From NCBI GenBank assembly GCA_021806165.1, contig JAJZXY010000012.1, forward strand, positions 1-64,000: a stretch of DNA of 64,000 nt, given 5' to 3'. A program made the translations under genes and the position numbers. Positions 42,536 through 50,921 of this stretch are shown here, piece after piece. The stretch is from Thermoplasmata archaeon. GTDB taxonomy: Archaea > Thermoplasmatota > Thermoplasmata > Sysuiplasmatales > Sysuiplasmataceae. Positions within the stretch are counted from its first letter, which is position 1. Every line of letters starts with the position of its first letter. The notes under the pieces are model-generated. The model had not been told where the DNA came from, did not search any database, and saw only the letters and a program-made list of their open reading frames with translations.

Positions 42536-43294
42536 GTGCACAGCGTGGGAGCATACATCGATTTCAGCGGGCGCAATGTGCTCGTTACGGGAGCGAGCAG
42601 GGGAATAGGCAGGGATGTGGCGAAGGAGCTGCTGGGCATGGGTGCCAATGTCATAGCACACAGCAGGAGCGGACCGGGTGCGCTGAGGGATGCGACAGGG
42701 AAGGTGGGAGGCTCGCTGAAATACGTTGCCGCCGACCTTTCCACCAGGGAGGGTGTTGAGCGTGTGGCATCCTTCGTGGAGGGATGCTGCACGGAGCTGC
42801 ACGGGCTCGTCAACAATGCAGGCATCTACTCCGGCCTTGCACTAGGGGAAGAAACATTCGACAACTGGGACCTTACAGTGAACACGAACCTCAGGGCACC
42901 GTTCTTCCTTGCACGTCTTCTGAGGGAGAGGCTTCGGGCAGGGAAGGGAAGTGTTGTGAACATATCCTCCATCATGGGTTTGAGCGCGAGTGCAGGCGCA
43001 TACCCGTATCAGGCAAGCAAGTCGGCGCTGATTCACATCACCAGGGCGCTTTCGCTTGAGCTTGCTCCGGATGTCAGGGTCAACTGCGTGGCGCCCGGAT
43101 TCATAATGACAGACATGAACAAGGAGGGGTGGAATGACGCATCATTCAGGAAGGAGGTTGAGGAGCGCACACCCCTTGGCAGGTGGGGAAGGCCGGAGGA
43201 CATATCTTCTGCCGTTTCCTTCCTCCTCTCCGAACGTGCGTCCTTCATAACAGGTGAGACCATCCTCGTGGACGGCGGAAAGTCTCTCTTCTAA
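42536..43294 (+). CDS. Short-chain dehydrogenase/reductase, FabG-like
   Basis: NAD(P)H-dependent oxidoreductase with the classical SDR elements: VLVTGASRGIGRDVA for the cofactor, LVNNAGIYSG, the catalytic Ser in VVNISSIMG, Tyr and Lys in YQASKSAL, and VNCVAPGFIMTDM. The C-terminal ITGETILVDGGKSLF is FabG-like. Substrate unknown. The start is a GTG at 42536 or the GTG at 42545, both behind a G-rich run. Probably co-transcribed with the preceding hexapeptide protein. Confidence 0.88.
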   Translation: MHSVGAYIDFSGRNVLVTGASRGIGRDVAKELLGMGANVIAHSRSGPGALRDATGKVGGSLKYVAADLSTREGVERVASFVEGCCTELHGLVNNAGIYSGLALGEETFDNWDLTVNTNLRAPFFLARLLRERLRAGKGSVVNISSIMGLSASAGAYPYQASKSALIHITRALSLELAPDVRVNCVAPGFIMTDMNKEGWNDASFRKEVEERTPLGRWGRPEDISSAVSFLLSERASFITGETILVDGGKSLF

Positions 43295-43324
43295 GGGCGA
43301 ATGACATTGCCCGGGGTGTGAATT

Positions 43325-44842
43325 GTGGCGAAGGCGTGGAGGTGCCCGGTCTGCGGCGAGGGTGCCGAGAGGGCTGGGGAGCACCTGAGGGGGGTGCACG
43401 GCGAGCGGGCCTGGGAGGAGTCCGTCGTGGCCGCAAAGGATGCGGGGACTGGCGACGCTGAGATCGGGAGGCTTTTCGGCATCTCTTTCGGAAGGCTCAC
43501 AACACTCCTCATGGACAGGAGGAAGTCGGGTTCATTCGGCGGCAGGCGTCCACGTCCGATACGAAGGCTGCAGCCTGATGAAGAGCTGCAGGCCGGAGGA
43601 ACCGTGTGGTCGTTCAGGGGAAGGGGAAGCTGGGCGGTCCATGACGGCTCGTACCGCGGCAACTGGTCCCCCTACATACCGAGGAATATCATGCATCACT
43701 ACTCGAGCAAGGGTGATATGGTCCTCGACACCTTCGTCGGCGGTGGGACGACCGCGGTCGAAGCGCTGCTCCTCGGGAGGAATTTCATGGGCTTCGACGT
43801 GAACGGCAGCGCGGTGTCCATTACGCTGGAATCCATCGCCAGGCTGAAGAGGCATGCTGCCTCCATCGGAAGGGATTTGAGCGCTTCGACATCAGTGGGG
43901 AAGGGGGATGCAAGGAAGCTCAGGGAGGTCGGCGACAGTTCAGTGGATCTGATTTGCACACACCCCCCTTATGCGGGCATTGTGAAATACTCCGAAGGCG
44001 CGGAGGGGGACCTCTCTGCTCTGGAGGCGGCAGATTACCTGGACGCAATGCAGGAGGTTGCGATGGAGCACGGAAGGGTGCTCAGGCCCAGAGGCAGGTG
44101 CGTCCTGCTTCTCGGTGACAGGAGGAAGGAGAAGAGGGTGGTTCCGCTCGGATTCATGACAATGGAGCGGTATGCCTCCAGCGGCTTTGACATTGACAGG
44201 CTGATCATGAAAAGGCAGTTCAACACCAGGACGACAGGACTCTGGTACAGGAAGGCAATGCAGGGCAGCTTCCTGCTGCTTGGCCATGAGTACCTCCCTG
44301 TATTCAGGCGGGGGAGGGCACTGGAAAGGATGCTCAGGATGAAGGTGGAGGCTGAACATTTCGACTTCATGGTTGAAAGGTGCATGGATGTGGAGCCGGG
44401 TGCCGGGAGGGATGCATCCACAGTATGGGCCGCCGACGAAGCGGCGATTGCATCGGACATCGCCAGAATCTCCTCATCGGACTGCCTGCGCCGGCTGTCT
44501 GAAGGCAAGCCAGGAGGCCGCGTGAAGGGCGGTGCCCCCATACTGATTGACAGCACCTGTTGGAATGCCCTCGGCCCACAGGCCGTCAGGGGAAGGGTGG
44601 CATACGCCTCCGGACTGATTACTGACTCGGCTGACAGCGCCCAGGTGCTTGCGGTGAGGGTCAGGGATATTGGTACAGGCAGGAGGTTTGTTCCCATGGG
44701 AATGCTCCTCTGGTCTGACATGAGGCATTCCCCAGGATGGAGAATGAGGGAGATTGTCATCATAGATGAAAGTGCGCTTCCGGGCGCCGGAGCAGGGGAC
44801 GGAATCACGCACAGCTACATTCTTCTCTATGAGAAGGTGTGA
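43325..44842 (+). CDS. Orphan DNA methyltransferase with N-terminal zinc finger and HTH
   Basis: 505 residues. An N-terminal C2H2-type finger (Cys7, Cys10, His20, His25) is followed by a helix-turn-helix-like segment (about 35-65, GDAEIGRLFGISFGRLTTLL). The methyltransferase core has SAM motif I VLDTFVGGGTTAVEALLLG (about 133-151) and catalytic motif IV CTHPPYAG (HPPY 213-216), as in N4-cytosine/N6-adenine amino-methyltransferases with S/N/D-PPY; His in the first position is unusual. The 200-residue C-terminal half is unassigned. No restriction endonuclease is adjacent. RNA cannot be excluded as substrate. GTG start. Confidence 0.75.
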   Translation: MAKAWRCPVCGEGAERAGEHLRGVHGERAWEESVVAAKDAGTGDAEIGRLFGISFGRLTTLLMDRRKSGSFGGRRPRPIRRLQPDEELQAGGTVWSFRGRGSWAVHDGSYRGNWSPYIPRNIMHHYSSKGDMVLDTFVGGGTTAVEALLLGRNFMGFDVNGSAVSITLESIARLKRHAASIGRDLSASTSVGKGDARKLREVGDSSVDLICTHPPYAGIVKYSEGAEGDLSALEAADYLDAMQEVAMEHGRVLRPRGRCVLLLGDRRKEKRVVPLGFMTMERYASSGFDIDRLIMKRQFNTRTTGLWYRKAMQGSFLLLGHEYLPVFRRGRALERMLRMKVEAEHFDFMVERCMDVEPGAGRDASTVWAADEAAIASDIARISSSDCLRRLSEGKPGGRVKGGAPILIDSTCWNALGPQAVRGRVAYASGLITDSADSAQVLAVRVRDIGTGRRFVPMGMLLWSDMRHSPGWRMREIVIIDESALPGAGAGDGITHSYILLYEKV

Positions 44843-44847
44843 AAGTG

Positions 44848-45519
44848 CTATCGCTCCTCTCCCGCGCCGGCAGCAGCTGTTCCGCGGACCAGACTCCTCT
44901 TGCGCAGCGCACCTCTGAGCCAGAATGCGAACAGCACCACCACGATGGCACCGGCAACATAGGTGAAATACTCGAAGTAGGGGAGGATTGCATTCCAGTT
45001 CTTCCTGAGCGTCATGCCCATGTAAATCAGCACAATGTTCCAGAAGGTTGTGCCCAGAGCAGTGTACATGGCAAAGCGGCCCATGTTCATTTCGGCTATG
45101 CCTGCCGGTATCGATATGAATGTCCTGAATATCGGTATGAGCCTCGTGGTGAAAACAGAGCGCCCGCCGTACTTCCTGAAAAACGAATCGGCGCGCTGTA
45201 TCGAACGTTCATCGACGAGCACGTACTTCCCGTATCTGAGCAGAAGGCGCAGGCCGCCGTACTTGCCTATCAGATAGGCAATCACTGCGCCAGTGACATT
45301 TCCAGCGGTGCCGACGGCGAGCAGGACAAGTATTGCCGGGATGCCAATAACTGCACCGAGCCCGCCGGTTGCAACCAGGTATCCGCCGAACAGCATTACA
45401 ACCTCGGAGGGGATGGGAAGCAGCATCCCTTCAAGCATCATGAGAATGAAAATTCCAGGATAACCTATAGCGGCGATCACTGCTACAGTGATACTGATTA
45501 CATACGCAGTTAAAGACAA
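44848..45519 (-). CDS. DedA/SNARE-associated (VTT) membrane protein
   Basis: DedA-family membrane protein, a group linked to lipid scrambling and membrane homeostasis. Signatures: FILMMLEGMLLPIPSEVVMLFGGYL with the re-entrant Glu/Pro motif, GNVTGAVIAYLIGKYGG, and FTTRLIPIFRTFISIPAGIAEMNMGRF. The frame opens at 45699, but that would overlap the divergent gene by its promoter; a TTG at 45519 just before the first helix gives the normal length (about 223 residues), so I prefer it. The tail is Arg-rich. Start uncertain. Confidence 0.8.
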   Translation of the reverse strand: MSLTAYVISITVAVIAAIGYPGIFILMMLEGMLLPIPSEVVMLFGGYLVATGGLGAVIGIPAILVLLAVGTAGNVTGAVIAYLIGKYGGLRLLLRYGKYVLVDERSIQRADSFFRKYGGRSVFTTRLIPIFRTFISIPAGIAEMNMGRFAMYTALGTTFWNIVLIYMGMTLRKNWNAILPYFEYFTYVAGAIVVVLFAFWLRGALRKRSLVRGTAAAGAGEER

Positions 45520-45692
45520 TTCAGTCCAACTTGATGGCCAAATAGCCTGAGCTGCATATTTCAAGCTTTGGGGGTGGCTATTCAGCGGCGGAACCGCACC
45601 ATTCGAGCAGTAGCGCTCCTGTTCCAGAAACCGTACACTGAATGCTGGACCGAAAGGATTATCAGAAATCACAGGCTCGGCGTCAGGCTGAA

Positions 45693-46178
45693 ATGCCAAG
45701 GATAAGGATGAGAGGCAGGGTCGACAGCCTCTTCAAGGTGAAGAATGACATTCTTGTCTCGCTGCTGGTGACAATCTTCCTTGTTGACAGAAGCCTGAAC
45801 TCTGCTGCCCTCTACCATCCCTCCAGCACCTTTGTCACCTTTTTCGGGGGCTCGCAGCTGCTCGTGGTCTACGCCACGATCATAGGACTGCTGCTTGCAG
45901 CCTTCTCCATCATGGTTGCAATGCTGCCCAATTTCGAGGTGGCCAGCCTGAAGCAGCCCATATTCGGTCAGGTGAACAGACTCTTCCTGTTCACAATACT
46001 CAACGGCATTCTTCTGATGATCATATCCTTTGTGAACACGGTGGGGACGGTGGAGAGCTGGTGGTTCTTCGTCGACCTCGAGGTGTTCTTCTTCATAACG
46101 CTTCTGACGGGCCTCGTATTCTGCGTGCTTGCGCTCTCCGATGTTTTCACACTGGTGAGAAAGAGGGGTCAGCGGTAG
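45693..46178 (+). CDS. Hypothetical membrane protein
   Basis: 161 residues: a basic N-terminus and four hydrophobic helices (about 20-36, 50-76, 88-112, 118-150), ending in a charged RKRGQR. Family not recognised. The ATG at 45693 is chosen with a TATA-like GATTATC about 33 bases upstream; the frame opens at 45642. Divergent from dedA. Confidence 0.6.
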   Translation: MPRIRMRGRVDSLFKVKNDILVSLLVTIFLVDRSLNSAALYHPSSTFVTFFGGSQLLVVYATIIGLLLAAFSIMVAMLPNFEVASLKQPIFGQVNRLFLFTILNGILLMIISFVNTVGTVESWWFFVDLEVFFFITLLTGLVFCVLALSDVFTLVRKRGQR

Positions 46179-46215
46179 AATCATATTGATATCGCACCAC
46201 CGCCTTCAGTCACCC

Positions 46216-47409
46216 ATGGAAGATGGAAGCATAGAGGCGAGGAATGAGTTTGAAGTGCTGAAGAAGAGAGTCTACCTGAACTGGGCCTCCATCTCCCCTG
46301 CACCCGCGTCTGCTGCTGCGGCGGTTGCGAAGATGGCAGGGGATGCATCTTCCTCGTTCGGCAGCGATGCGCTGCATGACAAATGGACGCTACTTTCATC
46401 AGGTTTCAGGGATGAGGCGGCGAAGCTCCTTAACACGCAGGTGGAGCATATTGCGACTTGCGGCAGCAGCACAACGCGGGGCCTGCAGATCGCAATGGAC
46501 TCCATAAACCCGGCGAAGGGCGACAACATAGTAACCACAGACCTTGAATTCCCCGAACTGGGGGCAGAGCTCAGGAAATGGAGGGAGAGGGGGGTTGAGG
46601 TGCGCACCGTGAAATCAACCGGAGGGAGGTTTTCCCCGGAGGATGTCGGAGCGATGCTTGACGGACGGACGCGGGCGGTGCTTTTCAGCTCTGTCTGCTG
46701 GGTAAACGGCTTCAGGGCGGATGCAGCGGAGATTTCTGCAGTGGCAAGGGAGAGGGGTGCATATGTGGTTATAGACGCTGTGCAGCACCTGGGAGCAATG
46801 CCCTTTGACGCATCGGCCATAAAGCCTGACTTTGCAGCGGCCGGGGGGCAGAAATGGCTGACAAGCCCATTCGGCTCTGGCATTCTCTATGTGAGCGGAA
46901 AGGCTGCGGAGGAGCTGGAGCCGCCGCACTATTCACTGACAGCAAGCGAAGAGCCCGGCGAAGGCTGGGCCAGATATTTCACGAGGGAGGACAGATATCC
47001 GCTGGAGCTCCTGGACCCGGTAAAGGGCGCGGCAAGGATGGAGGACGGCGGATGGCGGAACCATGCCGGTCTTGTCTGCCTCAGGGAATCGCTCGCCCTC
47101 CTGAACAGGACGGGAGCGGCGGGAGCGGCGGCGAGGATCAGGAGGCTGTCAAAGCTGCTGGTCGGGGAGCTTGAGGGAATAGGCGCTGAAGTAATATCGC
47201 CGCAGGAGGAGGAGCATGCGTCATCCATCACAACATTCAGGACTGGAAGAGCGGATGAGCACTGGGAGGCCGTGCAGAGACTCGCAGGCATGGGGATAGA
47301 CGTATCATGCAGGGGAGGCAGCGGAATGGGAGGAATACGTGTGGCAGTGCATCACATGAACAATGAGAATGACATAGACAGGCTGGTCGGGGCGCTCAGA
47401 GGGCGTTAA
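46216..47409 (+). CDS. Class V aminotransferase / cysteine-desulfurase-like PLP enzyme
   Basis: 397 residues, fold-type I. VYLNWASISPAPASAA at the start, CGSSTTRGLQIAMDSI for PLP phosphate binding, VVIDAVQHLGAMPFD with the PLP-binding Asp and the stacking-region His, AAGGQKWLTSPFGSGILYV with the Schiff-base Lys, and FRTGRADEHWEAVQRLAGMGIDVSCRGG near the end. This pattern fits the SufS/CsdB/isopenicillin-epimerase-like branch; no sulfur-transfer partner is adjacent, so the substrate is open. The ATG at 46216 has a TATA-like CATATTGAT about 30 bases upstream. Confidence 0.85.
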   Translation: MEDGSIEARNEFEVLKKRVYLNWASISPAPASAAAAVAKMAGDASSSFGSDALHDKWTLLSSGFRDEAAKLLNTQVEHIATCGSSTTRGLQIAMDSINPAKGDNIVTTDLEFPELGAELRKWRERGVEVRTVKSTGGRFSPEDVGAMLDGRTRAVLFSSVCWVNGFRADAAEISAVARERGAYVVIDAVQHLGAMPFDASAIKPDFAAAGGQKWLTSPFGSGILYVSGKAAEELEPPHYSLTASEEPGEGWARYFTREDRYPLELLDPVKGAARMEDGGWRNHAGLVCLRESLALLNRTGAAGAAARIRRLSKLLVGELEGIGAEVISPQEEEHASSITTFRTGRADEHWEAVQRLAGMGIDVSCRGGSGMGGIRVAVHHMNNENDIDRLVGALRGR

Positions 47410-47416
47410 CAACCCG

Positions 47417-48019
47417 CTATGTATTGTTCTTCAGGTATTCCATCACAATCTTGCGAAGAGCCCTTCGCATGACGTCCGAGAGGGAGGACGGTGAGACCTC
47501 CAGACCCTCGGCGAGCTCAGTCAGTGAGGCACCCCTGTCCTGTTCGAAATAACCATGGTTGAATGCATAGAGGATGACCTCCTTCTCCCTGTCTGTCACC
47601 TCCATGCTCTCGCTTGTTGTGACATCTATTACCCTGGGCTTGAGGCCCATATCTGTCATCTCCCTGACCAGCCTGTCCGCCGTCTTTTTGGACTGCGCCA
47701 TCAGCCTGAAGATGACCTTCTCCTTACCAGCGCTCCTGCTTCCTATGATTGGCATGTTTATAGAGGCAAAATACTTGCAGGCGGAGCAGCTCTCCGTCTC
47801 CACCCATGCAGTCTCCTTTGATATCTGCCTCACGCTCCTGGAGATCCTCCTGAACTCGGTGATGAACTCCTGAAGCTTGTCCGAATCCACCTTGTGCAGG
47901 CTCGTCTCACTCCCTATCACGAGCCTTCCCACATCGGCGCCCGCAAGCTTGGAGTAGACAAGATTGGTAACGAGACAGTCTGAACGTTCAACTTCCACCG
48001 TGAGTTCTACTGTTTCCAT
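47417..48019 (-). CDS. HTH_10 (bacterio-opsin-activator-like) transcriptional regulator
   Basis: 200 residues. The C-terminal HTH_10 domain, VTDREKEVILYAFNHGYFEQDRGASLTELAEGL (in pieces) and SSLSDVMRRALRKIV, is typical of archaeal Bat-like regulators. The N-terminal domain contains CSACKYF (two Cys near 78-81), a possible metal or redox site. The ATG at 48019 is chosen because a TATA-like GCTTTATTAAC (minus strand, 48049-48059) sits 35 bases upstream. It is divergent from the DoxX-like gene, whose leader has a prominent inverted repeat and which may be its target. Confidence 0.85.
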   Translation of the reverse strand: METVELTVEVERSDCLVTNLVYSKLAGADVGRLVIGSETSLHKVDSDKLQEFITEFRRISRSVRQISKETAWVETESCSACKYFASINMPIIGSRSAGKEKVIFRLMAQSKKTADRLVREMTDMGLKPRVIDVTTSESMEVTDREKEVILYAFNHGYFEQDRGASLTELAEGLEVSPSSLSDVMRRALRKIVMEYLKNNT

Positions 48020-48048
48020 CAACCATCCTGCGTCCATAAAGGTGGTGG

Positions 48049-48059
48049 GTTAATAAAGC
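48049..48059 (-). promoter_or_regulatory. TATA box of the HTH_10 regulator
   Basis: GCTTTATTAAC on the minus strand, predicting a transcript start near 48027 and a leader of about eight bases before the ATG at 48019. Confidence 0.45.
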
Positions 48060-48077
48060 ATATTCGACAAGGGAGTT

Positions 48078-48133
48078 GTTATTTAATCTGTTAACCTCAT
48101 ATTTCGGGCAGGCTGTTATTATCCCGCCTGCCC
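48078..48133 (+). promoter_or_regulatory. Promoter and inverted repeat upstream of the DoxX-like gene
   Basis: GTTATTTAATC (48078-48088) is a TATA-like element predicting a transcript start near 48110. Exactly there lies an inverted repeat, GGGCAGGC (48106-48113) and GCCTGCCC (48126-48133), eight perfect pairs around a 12-base AT-rich centre. It is either an operator at the start site or a hairpin at the 5' end of a leader of about 115 bases. Confidence 0.4.
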
Positions 48134-48226
48134 CAATCCCCTATTGCGCAGGACTCCTTAGCCTGTCGGGCCACAAGCCGATGTTCGCCCGGCCTGGAGA
48201 TGCAGTGTAAGAAGAGGAAGTTCAAA

Positions 48227-49333
48227 ATGGATAAGAATGTTGATCCTGTTGTGGTGAAGAAACCAATGAAGGGCGAACATGTGGAAACAATTCCCGTCTG
48301 GAGCAGGGGCATCAGGCTGTCCAGGGCAGCCGCAGTGATATTCGGCATCCTCTGGGGAATTGACGGCTATTTCAAGTTCCAGAATTCGCTCTACACACAG
48401 ATACCGGACATAGTCCAGCAGGCAGGTGTGGGACAGCCCGCATGGCTCGGCGGCTGGTTCTCGTTCTGGCATGGAATTGTTTCATACAGCCCCATGCTGG
48501 TGACGTACGGCACGGGCATTCTTGAGCTTTCAATCGCCATTGCGCTTATTGCAGGCTTTGCCAGGAAGATTGCATACATAGGCGGGATAATCCTCGGTCT
48601 TTTCATCTGGTCCGTCCCCGAGGGATTCGGAGGGCCATACGGCCCGGGGTCTGTGACTGTCGGCGGAGGCAACATATATGCAATTGGCCTGCTTTTCATG
48701 ATAGTCCTGAGCGCCACATACGGAAGGGACAGGTATACCATTGACTTCATGATCGAGGAGAGATTCCCCGGCTGGAGGAGGGTGGCGGAAGTACCGAGGA
48801 TTTCAGGGCAGCAGCTTGCAGGCTGGTTTGCAAGGAATTCCATGAAGCTCAGCAGGGGAGCCGCGATTGTGTTCGGCCTTGTCTACCTCACCGAGGCATT
48901 CCTTGCATTCTACTACAACCTCCCCGGAAACATCGTAGGGGTGGTGCAGGACCAGGCGTCCGGTGCGCCCGCTTTCCTCTCAGGCTGGTTCTCGTTCTGG
49001 ACAGGGCAGGTCACTGCGGCGCCGCTCTTCTATGCATACCTGTGCGGCATCCTGGAGGGCGCACTTGCCATTTCCCTCATACTGGGCCTTGGCAGGAAGA
49101 TTGCATACATGGGCGGAGCTGTTTTTGCAATACTTGCCTGGGGTGTAGGCGAGGGTTTCGGCGGCCTCCCTGTCCCGGGATACACAGACCCGGGTACGGG
49201 AATAATACAGGCAATTGTGTTCATCATACTCCTCGGACTCAACGCGACTCACGGGACAGATCCGCTCACACTCGACTCCAGGATAGAGAGCAGGTTCCCT
49301 GCATGGAGAAGGATATCGGAGATGTCATACTGA
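48227..49333 (+). CDS. Tandem-duplicated DoxX-like membrane protein
   Basis: 368 residues made of two similar halves (about 22-190 and 205-362). Each has the order SRGAAIVFG-type helix, WFSFW, GILE, R-K-I-A-Y-x-G-G, W-x-V/G-x-EGFGG and ATYG/ATHG, with four helices. The fold resembles DoxX/DoxD proteins, some of which take part in thiosulfate or quinone redox chemistry; the activity here is unknown. The ATG at 48227 follows AGAGGAAG. The gene is divergent from an HTH_10 regulator and overlaps the HemC-like gene by nine bases, tail to tail. Confidence 0.75.
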   Translation: MDKNVDPVVVKKPMKGEHVETIPVWSRGIRLSRAAAVIFGILWGIDGYFKFQNSLYTQIPDIVQQAGVGQPAWLGGWFSFWHGIVSYSPMLVTYGTGILELSIAIALIAGFARKIAYIGGIILGLFIWSVPEGFGGPYGPGSVTVGGGNIYAIGLLFMIVLSATYGRDRYTIDFMIEERFPGWRRVAEVPRISGQQLAGWFARNSMKLSRGAAIVFGLVYLTEAFLAFYYNLPGNIVGVVQDQASGAPAFLSGWFSFWTGQVTAAPLFYAYLCGILEGALAISLILGLGRKIAYMGGAVFAILAWGVGEGFGGLPVPGYTDPGTGIIQAIVFIILLGLNATHGTDPLTLDSRIESRFPAWRRISEMSY

Positions 49334-50182
49334 CCCTCCCCTCTCTGCAAACGATGCAGCTGCGTCACTGGGGATGAAATCCCTTCCCCGGTCCAGAACA
49401 CTCCTCAGCTCGCCGGTCCCGTCAGGGGAGAGCGCCTGCAGATACACCCTGTACCCTGTGCCGAATGCACTTACTGAAGCGCCGTGCAGCATGCCGCGCA
49501 GCGAGTGGATTCGGGAAAGAGCCAATCCAAGCGAAAGCTCCTTCTCAACCTCTGCTGCCGTCTCCGGATCGTTGAGCACCGAAGCAAGCCTTTCCCCGAA
49601 TTCAATATCGCCGGACAGTATGCATGCGGCAGCCTGGCCCGGACAGGGCACGAAATGTGGGAGGGGCATGAGATGAGCTGCATTTCCTGGAGAGGGGACG
49701 TAATGTGAAAGTTCCATCTCGTGGCAGGGGACGAGTGCGCCTGCAATCAGCCCTCCATCGACCCTTGAGAGGAGACGTCCGGCAGGCAGATCGCTCATCC
49801 TTGCGTCTATATCCCTTCTCGCCCTGAGCAGCTGGGCCCTCAGGAGGCGGGAGCTGCAGACGACGCTGCTGTGTGATGGAATCCTTGTGTAGCCCGACCT
49901 TGATACCATGCATGCGTTTCTTCTCCCCCTCCTGAGGACGGCGATGACTGAAATGCCTTCGGGGAGTGCGGGGGGCAATTCATCTGCCCAGCAGAGTGCC
50001 ATTGACCGCCCTCCATGCCCGAGAGCCTCAAGGAGCCTGCCCCATCTTGACAGCCTGCGGCCGCCGGGGATGTATGAGACCCTGAGCACGATGCCTGCGT
50101 TCATCCTGAAGGCTGACGCAGCCTGTTCCGCAACAGAAGCTGAAGCGGCGTCTCTGAATGCGATCAGTTCCGGTGGCTTCAT
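49325..50182 (-). CDS. Degenerate hydroxymethylbilane-synthase (HemC)-like protein
   Basis: 285 residues following HemC from end to end: LPEGISVIAVLRRGRRNACMVSR (residues 73-95) for the family's LPEG...AVLxRxDPRDAxxSR; CSSRLLRAQLLRARRDID (109-126) for GTSSLRRxAQLxxxRPDL; AGRLLSRVDGGLIAGALVP for DTRLxKLxxGxxDAxxLA; FVPCPGQAA for the P-x-x-G-Q-G motif; LASVLNDPETAAEVEKE (199-215). Key residues are changed: the dipyrromethane-cofactor Cys is absent (SLRGMLHGA for GGCxxPxGA), the tandem Arg pair is shifted, and HSxKD reads CWADE. Probably not a tetrapyrrole synthase. TATA-like GTTTTTAATTC lies near 50220-50230. Confidence 0.65.
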   Translation of the reverse strand: MKPPELIAFRDAASASVAEQAASAFRMNAGIVLRVSYIPGGRRLSRWGRLLEALGHGGRSMALCWADELPPALPEGISVIAVLRRGRRNACMVSRSGYTRIPSHSSVVCSSRLLRAQLLRARRDIDARMSDLPAGRLLSRVDGGLIAGALVPCHEMELSHYVPSPGNAAHLMPLPHFVPCPGQAAACILSGDIEFGERLASVLNDPETAAEVEKELSLGLALSRIHSLRGMLHGASVSAFGTGYRVYLQALSPDGTGELRSVLDRGRDFIPSDAAASFAERGGSV

Positions 50183-50284
50183 CTCACTGCCCCATAAGGA
50201 GGAGGATGCACCGGCTGAATTAAAAACTGACCCGGGGCTGCCGAGTCCTCACCCTCCGGCGAGCCCCCTGAAAAATCCTGCAAC

Positions 50285-50851
50285 TCAGTCGAAGGTGGAG
50301 GAGAGAAGGGTGTGCCTTACCTTCCCTCCCCTTGCGGACATCCGCCGCAGCCTCTCCACCCTGAAGTAGGCTGGCGGATGAGGATCGAGCCTCAGCCAGT
50401 CGAAGACCCTGACGCCTGAAGAGTATTTCCGGTAGTAGAGCTGGGTGAAGCTGATGTTTTCAAGGGCTGATGCGAGCATTTCAGGCCTTCCTTTATTGTT
50501 CGCCGACTCAGTGTCAGCGCGTGCTTCCAGGAACTTGCCCACAAGGAACACTATGCCGAACGCGAGCAGGAGGTAGAAGCCGCCTGTATACATGAATGAT
50601 GTAAGGGCGGACAGTATCAGCGGGTCGCGCCACTTGACATGTCCTATCTCATGCGCTATCACTGATTCGAGTTCGTCGTCTGAAAGTGCCTCAAGCGTCC
50701 CTGCGGTGACTGTTATGGTAGACCTCGACGGCGATATTCCCATCGCGGAAGCATTGTCTGCAGGCGTGTTGTCAACCACTATGTGCGGGACTGGCATGCC
50801 GAATTTCGAGACTGCCCTTTCGACGGACGCATATTGGTGCCTGGTGGTCAC
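50285..50851 (-). CDS. M48 (HtpX-like) metalloprotease, catalytic half
   Basis: 188 residues with the M48 core: PHIVVDNTPADNASAMG, TITVTAGTLEALSDDELESV, zinc motif HEIGH (His67, Glu68, His71), a hydrophobic hairpin, and EARADTESAN with the third zinc ligand Glu. The usual N-terminal membrane segment is missing; the gene upstream on the same strand (50922-51632) ends with just such a segment but in another frame. The GTG start at 50851 has a strong GGGGAGGT ribosome-binding site four bases away, so the half may be made separately. Likely membrane-protein quality control. Confidence 0.78.
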   Translation of the reverse strand: MTTRHQYASVERAVSKFGMPVPHIVVDNTPADNASAMGISPSRSTITVTAGTLEALSDDELESVIAHEIGHVKWRDPLILSALTSFMYTGGFYLLLAFGIVFLVGKFLEARADTESANNKGRPEMLASALENISFTQLYYRKYSSGVRVFDWLRLDPHPPAYFRVERLRRMSARGGKVRHTLLSSTFD

Positions 50852-50921
50852 CCTTACCTCCCCTTCCCCTACAGAGAGTCCCTTTGACTCGAGGACCCCT
50901 CACAGCCCCCTCCGTGTCGCC

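Noticed and set aside
43325-44842. Restriction-modification system
   Set aside because: Only a methyltransferase is present; neighbours are an SDR enzyme and a DedA protein, with no nuclease or specificity subunit.
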